A stretch of DNA of 62,000 bases from Zygnema cylindricum (taxonomy: Eukaryota; Streptophyta; Zygnematophyceae; Zygnematales; Zygnemataceae). Made by a program: the position numbers and the translations under genes. Under the pieces are notes generated by a model. The model was not told the origin of the DNA. It made no database searches and saw only the letters and a program-made list of their open reading frames with translations. Below are positions 1 through 12,797 of the stretch, piece by piece. Position 1 is the first letter of the stretch. Each line of letters opens with the position of its first letter. The stretch lies in contig JBBHKE010003160.1 in assembly GCA_037447655.1 (NCBI GenBank), positions 1 through 62,000 on the forward strand. The letters are read 5' to 3'.

Positions 1-549
1 ACCTTTTCCATCGAAAAAAATATTGGACTAGAAGTCGTCTCTAATGTGTTTGTTTAAACACTATTTCGGTGGACGGTGCTTTCAAAACCCAATTAAATGT
101 GGAAGCTTAAAGCCGAAAGTAGTCGACAAAGTACAAAAGTGGGAGATGTCCTCCGTCAGGCTGTCCAAAGGGGAATCTTATGGCCATACAAGGAGCTTTT
201 CTTGTCATTAAAAGCGACCTTGAAAAGACAGTTTTGGGCCTAATGGGGTGTAACCCCAAGTTGCATGGGACATCGTGACAGTTTGAAGAAGCATAGGCTG
301 TGTGCAGTTGATGCACCACGGTTCTAAAGTGGGTCGTTTTGCTACAAGGGAACTTTTGTTCCCACACTACAAAACCCATATGATATGTGCATAGTTTAAC
401 AGGTCAACTGTAATACGGTGTCTATGGTCTTTTGACAAAGAGTTTAACCCGTTGGCCCACCTTCCTCACCTACACTTTCCCTCCCACCTATACTTTTGTC
501 TCATCGCTTCCACCTTTGACAGCAGCCTCATGGACATCCTCGAAACTTT

Positions 550-1660
550 TTTTTTGGGTCGTGGGAGCTTTTGATCGTGATTCTGGGCCTGCGGCTCGCA
601 TTTAGGTGTCCTGTCTCTACGGGAAGGATTAGGAGGATTAAGGTTTGGTATTTGCATCAACTGTGGCGGTTGCTAACTATGCCGCCCATCGTTATTAGTG
701 AAACGGAGTTATTGGTGTTAATGTAAAGTTAAGGTACAAGATATCACTTTCGTGCAAGGAGACGTGGCTGTTTTTGTTCCACTCAATTGTACTGTTCTTA
801 AGACTATTATATGACTTTCGGCCAGGAAAAAGTTGCAACCTAATTAGTGTTTTTAACTCTCAGTGTATTGGGGAGTTGGCACAATATTGCGTCCACACTC
901 GTCTCTCGTTTTTTGGCTCAGGATATTCTTGCTCTCGTTACCATCATCCCTCGTGCTTCGGACGGTGTCCCCTCCTTTCACTAGTTTCTTTCGGAGGAAA
1001 CATTTTCTATTCCGCCCCTTGCTTTAGCACATGTGTCGGTATTCTCCACACTTATACAAAGCCTACTATGTGCATCTCAAAAATTATTTTGATAAAGTTG
1101 TCGCAAGCATTCCATCCGAGCATTTCGGAGCTCTTCCCTTTGATTCTTTACGTGCCTGTTTTCACTCTTGAGGGCCATGCTTTTGGAGCTTGGCTATTGG
1201 CTACTCCTATTATATCCACTTCACATTTCACGCCTGCTCAATTCACCACTACTCTCAAGTTCACTCTTAGCCTCCCTCATCCACCTTCAGGCCAATTGTT
1301 GTCCATTTGCTTCTAAAGGGGGTGGTATTTTGTTTGTAGCGCATGTGACGCTATTTAGGAGAGTGATTATGCACACCTCAAAGTGATGAATGACTTTATT
1401 CCGATAGCGCTCAAAATACTTGGTTGTTTTGAAGTTGCTCTGGATGAGTTCCTCCAAACTTGGGGCCTTGGGAGCCCTCCTTCTCCAATCCTTAATTTTT
1501 TTTGTCGTCGACGTTAATCCAGTCGCTTTACAAGGAGTTGAAGCGTTTCTCCTCCCCCAATCTTCAATTATTGTTATGGATTGTCAATATCTTTTGTTAC
1601 GTTGGCCTACAAAAACTGTCGAACATGGAACCTCACAAAAGGAGCCAAAGTAAGAGTTGT
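550..1660 (+). pseudogene. LINE (non-LTR retrotransposon) 3' end, copy 1, decayed
   Basis: This is the degraded C-terminal part of a LINE reverse transcriptase ORF. It aligns by eye with the better copy that follows: the stretch near 565-630 matches 1,715-1,785, and 1,395-1,600 matches the end of copy 2 (an 'LKILGCFEVALDEFLQTW' reading against 'VKIFGCLGAALEEFLRT'). The frame is broken by many shifts and stops and part of the middle is missing. The tail motif (aliphatic-Gly-Cys/Ala, acidic, FLR, then SPP-rich and an RQR-like basic stretch) is what I know from the C-termini of LINE polyproteins. No poly(A) tail or target duplication is obvious. Confidence 0.6.
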
Positions 1661-1709
1661 GTTCTTCTTTCATACACACATAGATATAGGCACGAGAACA
1701 CCATCCCAT

Positions 1710-2970
1710 TTAAGTAGTGGAGCTTTCGATCGCGAGTCTGGGCCTTCGGTCCGCATTCAGGCATCCCTCCCTGTCTCTACGGGGGGATTGAGTCCATTAT
1801 CGACTGCACGTGTTGCTACCGCTGCCAATTTGGGAAGTTGGTGCCTTATTGCCTCCACTCTTGTTTCCCGCTTCTTGGCTAAGGACACCCCCGTTCTAGC
1901 AACCGTGGTACCTCGAGTTTATGACGGTGTGTTCGCCTTCCAACGGTTTGTATTGCACGCGTCACGCTCTCTTCCTCCTCGTGCCCTAGTGGATGTGCCG
2001 ATTCTTTCCACCCTTGTTACGAAATCCGTTCAGCGTATCCAGGAATCGATTTCCGATCGGGTTGTCGCCGCCATTAAATCCGAGCTTCTCGAGGCGCTTC
2101 CCTGTGATTCTTCGCGTGTCCGTCTTCTATCTTGTGGTGGACCTAGTTGTGGGTCTTGGCTATCGTTACACCTATTTTGTCCACTCTCCGATTCTCACCT
2201 GCTCAGTTCACCACCTCCATCCGGTTTCGCCTTAGTCTCCCCCATCCTCCTTTACTCGGCTCTCTAGTTTGCGCATTGGTCGTGTCTTAGGGCCCGATGG
2301 TATCCATTTGCTTCGTTGCTCCCATGTGGGAGAAATGATCCAGGCGCACGACACTATTCGCCGCGCCTTTGGGACAATCGCTTTGGAGGGAGGCTTTTCT
2401 GTGCGTCGAGAGGTTTCTCATATTATTTCCTCGCGCCCGATCGATGTTGTTTTGCTCGATGGTGCCCATCGCATCTTTGGTGATATTGTTTTGGCGATCC
2501 CTACTTCGTCTACAGTCGTTAATCAGTCGTTGGTCAAGTGGCTCTACCTGTTGGGGTGGCAACTCGTGATGCCGCTAAGGGGAAAGAGCGTGGTTATGCC
2601 CACTGGGATCCTATAGATAACTTTATTTCGATGGCGGTCAAGATCTTTGGTTGTTTAGGTGCTGCGTTGGAAGAGTTTCTTCGTACTTGTGCGCGACGCG
2701 CTATCGAGTGACGAGGAGCTGGGAGCCCTCCTCCTTCAGTCCTTACTTTTTTTTATCGTCAGCGTTTATCTGTGGCTTTACAGCAAGTGCGGGCTTCTAT
2801 TCTCCTTCGATCGGTTGTTGTGTTTATGGATCGTCTATGTGTACCGAAACTCTGTCAGCGTGCTCCCCCGGGCTGGGGGGACTTACGCGGTTGTTTTTCG
2901 TAGATATATAATTGAGTTGATGTTGGGGTTGTGGTTTTTGTTATGGGAGTTGCCTTGCTTTTCATTTTGA
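1710..2970 (+). pseudogene. LINE reverse transcriptase C-terminus, copy 2, frameshifted
   Basis: A decayed LINE polyprotein end. From about 1,737 the frame reads 'IQASLPVSTGGLSPLSTARV', then 'ANLGSWCLIASTLVSRFLA', which is the conserved block after the polymerase domain of many LINE RTs (Q-x-x-LP-x-x-x-GGLG-L-x-S followed by A-x-LGSW). A second open piece at 2,269-2,616 reads 'HDTIRRAFGTIALEGGFSV' and 'DVVLLDGAHRIFGDIVLAIP', matching the terminal nuclease-like segment ('RPDIVVxDG...DIxVxxP') of the same proteins. A third piece follows at 2,620-2,900. Frame changes and stops show it is not functional. Its unit lies about 1.16 kb from copy 1. Confidence 0.75.
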
Positions 2971-3146
2971 GTTTGGGTGCTTTTATTTTACTTTCCATTT
3001 TTATGTGTTCACGTTGCTTTCTTTGTTTTTTTTTTGGCCTGCTTGTAGTTTTTCAGTTTTGGCCATGCCACCCCTTTTGTACCCCCGGATTCAGATGGTT
3101 TACCATTGTGCTTTTTAAATTATCTATTGCAATTTCATTTGAGTAG

Positions 3147-5513
3147 TGGATAAGTTAGTAGATAAGTTATTTTCTATCCTTCCACATTGTAATATCTCGT
3201 GCCCTAGCTCCTTTGCTTGACCATTCTAATGTTACTTGAACCTGATCGAGATCAACCTCCGAAACAAGCACAAAAGTTAGAGGTTGTTATATCTACCTTA
3301 TGAAGACGTCACTCGGTTGTAGGTAGTATTCGTTTAATAGAGTAATTCTCTAGCTATTTATATTATAATAATTACGGCAAAAACTCTTTATCTCTAATAT
3401 CAATGGGCAGGGTATATATGAGTCCGTTCTTTACAACAATATTGTCATATTTCAGTGGAATTAGCGAAATGTTGAACAATTACGTACGATGTATGCGACT
3501 ATTAGAACGTTTAACGTTTCCATGTACATAAACAATATAATTTGAACAGTCAGTACAAAAATAGTTTTCATTTAAATAACAATATACTTGAAGTCATGTT
3601 ATTTTTAAATTCTTTAGTGGAATTGTGCACCACTAATTCAACTTTTGATCTCTGGATTGTGAACTTGAATAATTTAATTTTTTGTTATTAACTCGTACTA
3701 AACCGTCCTACTAAATAATTGAAGTGTTGTTAAATCATCAATTTTCATTTTGTGATATCGAGGGGGGTCCCGATCTTCATCAATATGATACTTTGTATCA
3801 CTCTTTTGGAAAATTGCGGTTACGAAAGTGTGATACATTTTTTTTTTGTTTCTAATTCACTGAATCACATCTTATCTTTTTTTTCCATCCTGTGTCTACT
3901 AACCTATTCATTCAATTCTTACGTTTTTTTTTGTTGCTCTTGTTAACCTTTTTAAGCTAATCGAAAACAGAAAACTAGGTAAACAAACTTTCAAATAACA
4001 ATTGCAAATAGGTGGAAGTAAAATATAAGCTTTTGCCCGAATAGTCTGGCGTGTAGATGAGAGGGATGCAGATTAGTTTATCATTAGGTCAACACAACAA
4101 ACCTAAAAGTGAAACTAAAAAAATCAGCAACATCGCGATGTATAAACGTGCCAAAATGAATGCTTATCATTTTATGACTAACTATGGCAAACTATTATAC
4201 TGATATCGAGTCGCCTAAAATCGAGTGTGAATAAACACGATATGTATCACCAAGGGGCTTGTTCGATTTCGCCTTACATCGACGGATTAACTTCTCTTCT
4301 TATATGCGTATTAATATCCTGCACTTGATCGAAGGGGCCGTGAGTAGGTTTGACACTGCATCCAAGGTCAACATCTCATTAAATGTACAATTGAGTTCTA
4401 GTCCGCCTATTGACCATGTATTGAAGTGATTAATCGAGACCTATGTCGACGATAGCCAACAAAAGCAGATACGTTGATCTAATACACTCGGGCACAATGG
4501 GATTGATATTGAGTGAGTTAGAGCTGACTACCCTGCCGTGTGCAATTGAAAACCACTATTGGGTGTCTTGTCTGGGTGGGCTAACTGCGCCATTGTGCCT
4601 GGAAGTGCACACCATTAAGACATGTCGAGCACTTTTGGTGAAGACTATCTTGGGTAGTTTCTATGTGCTCCATGAGACGAGGACGCTCATACTGAACCCT
4701 CTGTGTGGGCTATGAGGCTCATAACGTGACGAATTAATAACAACTACGTTGGATCTGGCCTGGTGTCACATGTGCCAAGTGACCTACTAAATGAGCGCCT
4801 GTCCGAGATAGTCACGCTTCTTTCACAGCTGCAGTACTACAACTCATGCGTGAGACACATGCCTTGTGAGTCCTTGAGCTACAATTGTAGACTGGACTGC
4901 ATGACCTACATAGCATGTTCAGGCCAAACAATAGACCTAGCCTCTCAGTTCACGTCAAGTACCAAGAGCACAGTGACCAAGATCACTATAGACGAGCTAC
5001 TGTTTGCCTAAATGTAACGTTCCAAGTTCAGTGCAACGGTGGTATTAAAACGACTCATGAGCATAGCTTACGAAGTACCATAGTCAGCACGACTACTAAA
5101 CATGGATGCAAACGTGATGCAGTTCATATCACGCTTGCGAGGCTGACAAATACAAGGTTAGTGGCTTTCTGATTGGCAAGGGTTTAGCACATACCCTCAG
5201 AGCTACAATGTCTCACTAAATGAAGTAATACCAAAACATAGTTAGATATCAACTTTGCTACCGAACTGCATTGTGTGGGATCATTTCTCGCATACAGCAA
5301 CAAACTAGACATGTGGAAATCTAGCCCAGACGAACTGCGGTGGAACGAGAAAGTTGCTGATACCGGTAAATCAGCTCCACGCAGGCAACAGACTCATTCG
5401 TCCAATGTACCAGCCGTTGACAACGACGACCCGAGCATAATCAAGAGGACGTTCGCATTGAATCAGACGTCATATAATCTAACAACAGGCTATGGGAACG
5501 TGAACATAGAGGG
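3147..5513. other. No recognisable gene
   Basis: AT-rich DNA between the LINE tails and the LTR of element A. Short open frames (for example 4,443-4,715, 4,763-5,011 and 5,275-5,670 on the plus strand) show no family motif I can name and have no consistent neighbours, so they are left unannotated. The part from about 4.4 to 5.5 kb is less AT-rich than 3.2-4.1 kb and may be a decayed mobile element, but no LTR, RT or transposase motif is visible. Confidence 0.4.
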
Positions 5514-6298
5514 TGAAATTATGTGGTCTCCATTGTCCCACAGAATGAGCAGCCTATGCAAAGCCTGTAGGATAATATTTTGCCCCTTCCACTTTCTCAC
5601 TAAACAGGTGCTTCCCAAGCACACCAAAACTCTGACCACCCTCACCCTTGTGAGAATAAGACTCCCCTAAGTCAAACGCAAAAAGAATCACTGATTTTGC
5701 TCCCCTGAGCAGATAAATTCAAAAGGTCACCTGGAGAGTGGCGCCTCAAACACGCTAAGTCCCTAAACTCCTACTCACAGCTACCTACTACTGTACCCTT
5801 GACTTATCAAAAGAGTGTATAGTATACGAAGGTATAGTGGCCGATTGTACTTTTTGTACGACCATTGTACAACATGTCCTTTTGGTTGACACTTGTCAAC
5901 CAGGGAGCCATCGTTCCTCCTCCCATTTTTTCCTGCGTCCAACGATGTGGCGCCAAGTGGCACAGCGCGCCGCTATGTCTGAAAGCCGCCAAAGATTCAC
6001 TCGGGTTTGGCGGCGGCGATGACATCCGTCCGATCGTATATTTTACACGGTAAGATTCGCGTCTGCGAGCGCCGTTGTCTATATGTGTTGTTGCGTCAAG
6101 TTGGTTCGTTTAAGTGAAAGTGACCTTGACTCGACGTTTTAAATAAATACCGAACCACATACGTGTATCGTTTCGTTAACGCCTTAATGGATAAGGCGTA
6201 CGTCTACATTTGTAGGCCACAGACGAATGATCATGTCCGGTCCAGACAACATTTTGGGCATCTTTCAGTCTGTCTGCCTATGTGGGCAGTCATAGTGA

Positions 6299-6379
<81 letters not shown>

Positions 6380-6420
6380 TACAGGTCTAAATAAAGGGAA
6401 TATTAATACTTTTTTCAACA
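5514..6420 (-). repeat. Copia element A, left LTR (3' LTR), 907 bp
   Basis: It begins TGAAATTATG and ends TTTCAACA. It matches the LTR at 10,611-11,609 over roughly its first 640 bp, including the GTAC-rich core near 5,848-5,880, and then diverges completely. The non-matching portion contains a tRNA-Arg-like D-arm (6,181-6,197), followed by a CT microsatellite (6,299-6,374). The bases next to it on the outside (GAGGG) are not repeated on the far side of the right LTR. Confidence 0.8.
6299..6374. repeat. CT microsatellite in the LTR of element A
   Basis: About 75 bases of nearly pure (CT)n. Absent from the partner LTR at 10,611-11,609, whose sequence differs altogether in this part. Confidence 0.95.
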
Positions 6421-9400
6421 CTCCTTAATTTTTGAAAGCTTTTATTTAAGTCACATTTTTCCTAATAAATCACCTTAGGGGGAGGCACTGTTTTGTCATC
6501 ATGTCTGCAATCATCTCTTGTCACTTTTGTGAACCAATTTAATTATTTTATTCTCAACCTTTCTTTGACAAAGCGGTTGTCATGTTTAGGAAGTGTTTTG
6601 GTTAGTTGCGATAGAGATAGGGCAGTTATCAAGACATTATGAGTCGGTTCATGAACTAAGTTTTCGATACGATTTTACCCACATCAATTCTTTGGTCTTT
6701 TAACCATGGACTCAGCCTCCATAATGGAATGAGCAACTACTTTCTGTTGTTTTCTACTCCAATAGCATGCACCAGATCCAATTTGTAACACATATCCAGT
6801 TGTACATCATCTTAAAGGCACATCTCCATAACTGGCATCACCCCAAGTGGTGATGTCAGTGTGCTCCCCTCCTAAATGTAACCAAAATTTCCTTATTCCC
6901 ACCAAATATCTTATCACTCTTTTGGCTGCTTCCTAGTCTCTTTTTCTGGGTTCATTTAGACTTCTACTGAGAATACCTACAGTTGCAGCTATGTCCGGAC
7001 GTGTAAAGTTCTTAAAGTAAATTAAGCTTCCTACAATTTGTCGATAAGGAATTCCTTCTATAAACCTCTTTTCTTTCTTATCCATCTCATCATTCAAAAT
7101 CAATATCCCTCCCTCTCCACTCCCCTCCGATACTTTTTTCAGATCCATGGTACTGGTACACCCATTTGCTTTTCCATTTAAAACTTTTCTAGCATAATAC
7201 CGATAGCTTCTTTCAGAGTGAGTCTTATAGTTTTATTCCCTCAATCCCTCTCCATTTGAATCCCCAAAATGTATTTTGCTTCGCTGAGATCTTATATGTT
7301 CCATTGTCGCGGGGCTTGTTTAAGGCTATAAAGTTATTTTATCAGTTTGAATACCTTGCTTTCTTCTCCACTTTCCACGAATCCTTTCGTTTGCCTCATC
7401 TAGATCTCTTCTTCAAACTCTCTGTGTAAAAAAGCGGTTTTGATATCCATTTGATGTATTTCCATATCCTCTTCTGCGGCTAAAATTAAGAGGATTCTGA
7501 CTGAGGGAAATCTGACTACAGGTGCAAAGGTTTTTTCATAGTCTATTCCTGCTTTCTGAGTATTACCTTTAACAACCAACCTAGCTTTATATCTTTCAAT
7601 GGTATTATATGGGTTTAGTTTAAGTTTAAAAACCCATTTACATCCAATCGGTTTTCTGTTCGGTGGACAATCTACCAACTCCCATTTATTGGCTTCCATG
7701 AGAGAGGCCATTTTTTCATTGATGGCACTGATCCATCGGCTGCTTTTTGGGGTATTTATGGCCTCTAAGTATGTTTGAGGTTATTTTGGGTGAGACATCT
7801 TTGTGAGTTTGTTTTTTACATGTCTTTTTTGAAGTCGTTTACTACTTTTTTTTTCCTTCTTCAAAATCTGACGCCGGTATGGAAGGCATCCTCGGGTTTC
7901 GTTTAAGAAGATTTTCATCACCCCTATCTTTTCAATTCTGGTGTTTGATCAAGTTCCTTGTCGGTTTCCACTTCGTATTGTGGTGATATCTCGGATGTTT
8001 TCCTTTCGTCCTTCTCTTTTGACACAACTGCAGATTTTTCTTTCTCCCCTTCTTCTTTCTCTTCATTTCCAAAGTCAAAGTCAAAATACTGACCCGATTC
8101 AAATCTGATTTTGACTTCTTTGCTATATTTGAATGGATCAATAGCCTTTACCTCATTCATCCCCAGTATGTGTTTTACCAAAATGATATCTCTATTTTTC
8201 AAGTCATACACTCGATATCCTTTTGTGCTCTTATCATATCTTTCAAGATATTTTGGTTTCCCTCTTCCCTCTAACTTCCATTTAGTCTAATCAGAATCCA
8301 AACTGTGTATTTGACTTCCGAACACTCTCAATCTAGACAAATCTGGTTTTCTTCCAGCACGCCTCTCATACGGAGTTTCCTCCTTATTTGCTGAAGTTAG
8401 GACTCTATTTCTGATGAAGTTAGCATAGTTCATAGACTCTGCCCAAAACTGCAAACGTATCCTTTTATCAGTTAGCATAATTTTGGACATATCTCCTAAA
8501 GTTATATTTACTCGTTCCGCTACTCCATTCTGTTCTGGATTATAAGGAATTGTTTTCTCATGATGGATTCCTTCTTCTTTTAAAAATTCTTCAAATTTCA
8601 ATGAGGTGTATTCTTTTCCATTATCACTTTTATCTCTTTTATTGAGGTTTCATGTAATTTTTCACCCCATACATTGAATTTTTTGAAACATCTTAGTATC
8701 TCCGACTTATGTCTAAGAAAGTATACCTTGGTGTATCTAGACCAATCATCTGTAATGGTTAGCATCCATCTTTTCCCCCAATGTGAAGCATGCCTAGCTG
8801 GTCCCCAAACATCAGTGTGAACAAGATATAACACTTCCTCTCTTCTAAATGTGGATGCCTTTGGGAATGGGAGTGTATGAATCTTCCCTTAGGCACATCC
8901 ACTACAATCATCTAAGATCTCATCAACTCAAAACTCAATTCCATTCACTATTCCCTTTTTCTTCATTTTCTTTAATCTATCTAGATGCACATGACCCAAC
9001 CTCTTGTGCCAAAGCATCATATCACTTTCACACGAGTAGAGAACACTCTTTTCATTGCAAATTACAATTCTAACCATTCCTTGACTACCTTTTACAACTA
9101 TGAAATGAACCTCATTATCAAAGCTAGTAGTGAATAGTCCTTTCTTAGTTCATGTTTCGAACTCTTTTTCATCTAAAACAGCCGTAAACACTAGATTCTT
9201 GCTACGCTTTGGAGTTTAAAAAACATATGAGAGTGTTAAAATTGAAGCCTTTCCATCAACTAGAATTTTTAAACCAACCGATCTAGCAAAACTTGTGGTT
9301 TACACTCTACCCTCTCCGTACTATATCTCAACTGTTGGAATTTTCCTCAATTTAGTAAACCACTTCTTATCCTTGCAAATATGCATTGAGGCCCCCGAGT

Positions 9401-10610
9401 CTATGGTCCACCTATCCTCAGGTGGATCCCTCTTACCTCCAAAAGCACACTTCTGTCACTTTGGAATGTCGGCATGCTTCTCAGATGTTTTCGGATTACG
9501 GAAAAGCTTCTCAAGCTCCTCTTCTGGTTTGGTTACTTCATCTTCTTCCTCGTCATGAACTTGAGTCATAAAAGCCTTTTTCTTTCCTCCATCTCTTAAG
9601 GAATCTTGTCCATATTTTAGTCAAATATCTGCAAGTTTGACACAATTTGCGATATAATGTCCCGGTTTCTTGTAGAAGTGACATAGTCCACCTTGGGGAG
9701 CTCCTCTCCCCTCTCGGTCAAATCTATTACCTTTTTCTCCTCCTTCTCCAAAGTTTTGATAGGGATCCTTTCCCTTTTCCTCATCACGCTTCCGCCAATC
9801 AGATCCTAGAGCCAATGCTTCAACACTCGGATTTCCTCTCCTAAGTTCTAAGGTACTATCCTTTACTAAAATCTCCCCATTGTATTATCCCAATTCCAAT
9901 TGCTATCATGTAGATCTTGCAACCGATTAATGATATTCTCATACTCTTCATGTAGCTTCATTATCAATGTATCTACTCTTTGTCCCACAGACCATGAGTT
10001 ATGTGCGCTCTCTAGTTCTCCAAATAATGCTCCTAAGTCAATGCAATAATCATCCATATTCCTCCCTTGGAAGTATAAGTTGGAATCTTATTTTCTGCCA
10101 GTTAATGCTGTTGCAATGACCCACTCCTATATTTGTTTAAAAGAGATACCCAAATCTGAGAGGAAGATCTAACATGCATAAGGGGAATGGCAATACCGTT
10201 CACTACACTATTGAGAATTATGTGCTTAACAACCTTGTCTTTATAGTTCCAATTTTCATTTTTTGAGCGTTCGGTCTGACTCCCTATCACCATTGCTAGT
10301 GGTGCTTGTGCCAGTATCGTCCTCGACAATGGAGTCCCTCGAGAAGCAACTCCTCCCTTTTATCCTTCTATGATTATTTCCTCCCCTTCCTCGTCATCGT
10401 TCATGATGGTGGCTAATGTTTTGGAAGATGTTGTGACGGAGGTGCCACAAAAACATGTTCCTTCAAACCCAGGTGGAGGTGGGCATCAAATTTGCCCATA
10501 AACTATGCCTTAGAGGTGCTTTTCAAAAAGTTCCCCCTCTATCATCATTTCTTAATAAAAAAAAGTCTAATCCATTGTCTATGGGCACCCTAGAGGGTGG
10601 GCCCATAACT
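6421..10610 (-). pseudogene. Copia element A internal region: gag-pol, decayed
   Basis: Minus-strand Ty1/copia polyprotein in the order gag, PR, IN, RT, RNase H. Gag runs from about 10,600 to 9,600 and ends in a zinc knuckle near 9,650-9,700 in which one cysteine is replaced by tyrosine ('CHFYKKPGHYIANC'). The protease motif is degraded near 9,390-9,420. Integrase is at 8,834-8,287, with 'NPEQNGVAERVN' close to the catalytic Glu. RT fingers are at 7,711-7,400 ('KPIGCKWVFKLKLNPYNTIE', then 'MDIKTAFLH'). Near 7,300-7,330 the reading jumps from 'LKQAPRQWN' to 'AKYILGIQ', so the YVDD active site is deleted. RNase H is at about 6,930-6,440. Several stops and shifts are present; it is not an intact coding sequence. 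Confidence 0.85.
10599..10610 (-). promoter_or_regulatory. Primer-binding site of element A (half tRNA-iMet type)
   Basis: The plus strand here reads GGGCCCATAACT directly against the LTR end at 10,611. That is the sense sequence of the anticodon arm of eukaryotic initiator tRNA-Met (GGGCCCAUAACC), so in element orientation it is a complementary primer-binding site with one mismatch at the end. The same 12-mer, with zero or one mismatch, sits at the same place in elements C, D, E and F. Confidence 0.7.
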
Positions 10611-11609
10611 TGAAATTTTGTGGTTTCCATTATCCCATAGAATGAGCAGCCTATGTAAAGCCTATAGGATAATATTTACCCCTTCCACTTTCCTGCTGAA
10701 AAGGTGCTGCCACCGCACACAAATACTTTGACCACCCTCACCACTGTGAGGTAAAGACTCCCTTGAGTCAAATCCAAAAAAAATCACTAAATTTGCTCCC
10801 CTGAGCAGTAAGTTATGGCTGGCAAAAGATGGCATAGAAATACAAAAGGTCACCTGGAGAGTGGCGCCTCAAACACGCTAAGTCCCTAAACTCCTACTCA
10901 AAGCAGCCTACTATTGTACCCTAGACCAATCAAAAGAGTGTATAGTATAAGAAGGTACAGTGCCCTGTTGTACTTATTGTACGTCCATAATACAACATGG
11001 TTTTTTGGTTGACACTTGTCAGCTTGGAAGCCATCCTTCCTTCTCCCGTCTTTTCGGCTTCCAATGATATGGCGCCACGTGGCACAACGGGCACTTATGT
11101 GCGAAAGTCGCCAAAGATTCACTCGGTTTTGGCGGCGGTGACGACGTCTGTCCGATCATATATTTTACACGATTAGATTCAGGTTCGCGAAAGTCGTTGT
11201 CTATATGTGTTATTTCGTCAATTTAGATTGTTTGAGTGAAAGTGGTGTTGAGTGATGTTTTGAATAAATATTGTACTGCAATTCCGTGTCCCCCATTTGA
11301 CTACTGAATTCACGAAGCCTCTTGGCAATTTTTGACTAACCCACTTTCAACTGAGACCAGTGCTACCCAAGCAGGCAAATAGACAATTTCGAATCCTACC
11401 GAACTCACATTTAGTTGAGAGTGACTTATGTCACTCTTTAGTCCTGCTTATGAAGCTGAGGCAGCCATGGCTCCACCACACTCTCTTTCTTCCACTGACT
11501 ACAACAAGTATAGGGGCTAGAGAGAGAAGGTGGAGGCAGGCTGCCTTGTCCCTTTTGTTTTAATCTATTCAGACCTAGAAAATACCCCCTAAATCTAGTG
11601 ATTTCAACA
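10611..11609 (-). repeat. Copia LTR shared by elements A and B, 999 bp
   Basis: It begins TGAAATTTTG and ends TTTCAACA. On its left it abuts the primer-binding site of element A, so it acts as A's 5' LTR. On its right it abuts CTCCCATTATTTTCTAG, the polypurine-tract side of another Copia element (B), so it is also B's 3' LTR. It contains the common core: GTAC palindromes around 10,975-10,995, a CACGTG G-box near 11,073, and a B-box-like TTCGAATCC at 11,388-11,396. One LTR between two internal regions is what homologous recombination between two elements leaves behind. Confidence 0.75.
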
Positions 11610-12797
11610 CTCCCATTATTTTCTAGTCTAATTTTAATATTTTTTCTAATCCACACTTTTCTCTACAATATCTTAACTTGGGTGAGGGCACAGGTTTGGT
11701 CATCATATCAACCACCATTTCCCCATGAGCTCTATACACAAGATTCACTATTTTGTTTTCAATCTTTTCCCTCACAAAACTCAATCTTATATCCATATGT
11801 TTAGCCTTAAAATGGTGTTTTGGATTGGCTGCAATTAGAATGGCAACCTAATAATCACAAAACACTTCATGCACTCTCTCCTTCATATACCCTAGTTCTT
11901 GCAGCAAAGACTTGACCCACATCAACTCTTTCACAGCAGAACAATTTGCCATGTATCCAGCCTCCATTGTGGACTGCGCAACCACCTTTTGTTGCTTGCT
12001 ACTTTAACAGCAAGCACCTTCTCCCACAAACAACACATACCCAGAAGTGCATCTTTTCATAGTTGCATCCCTATAACGAGCATCACTCCAAGTAGTGATG
12101 CCAGTGTGCTCCCTTTCAAAATGCTACCATAAATCCCTGGTTTTTATCAAATATCTCATGACTCTTTTGGCTGCCTTCAGTCTCTCTTCCTAGGATAATT
12201 AAGACTCCTACTGAGGACTCCAACTGTTGCCGCTATGTTCGGCCTAGTACAATTCATAAAGTAGATTAAACTTTATACAACCTGCCTGTAAGGAATAAAC
12301 TTCATAAAATGTCTCTTCTCTGATCTCAGCTGATCATCTAAGACTATCACTCTTCCTTCTGCACTTCCATCACTTGTTATATTCAAGTCCATGGGGGTGG
12401 TACAACTGTTTGCCTTTTCCATTTGGAACTTCTCACGTATATTCCCTATAACTTCTTTCTGAGTAAGTTTGATAATCTTCTTCCCCCTATCTCTCTCCAT
12501 TTGAATTCTTAGAATGTATCTTGCCTCCACTAAATCGTTCATGTCAAATATGCTTCTAAGATCTTTCTTTAACTTATTGATCTTTTCCATAGACTTACTT
12601 AACACCAGCAAATCATCCACATAAATTGCAATAAAAATAACACCGTTCTCATCCTCAAACATATAAATAGAATGGCCATAACTGATCCGGATATATCCCA
12701 TACTAGTGAGAAACTCATCAAGTTTCTTATTCCAATGTCTGGGAGCTTGCTTCAGTCAATATAACGACTTTATGAATATTCAGACTTTGCTCTCCTC
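11610..12797 (-). pseudogene. Copia element B fragment: RNase H and end of RT
   Basis: Minus-strand remnant of a second Ty1/copia polyprotein. From high to low coordinates: 'LKQAPRHWNKKLDEFL' near 12,690-12,750, the RT active-site box 'FIAIYVDDLLVLSKS' at about 12,590-12,640, the connection region 'YILRIQMERDRGKKIIKLTQ', then RNase H to about 11,640 and the polypurine side at 11,610. It has scattered stops, for example two in the segment before LKQAP. The upstream part is cut off exactly where the LTR of element C begins and does not resume on C's other side. Confidence 0.8.
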
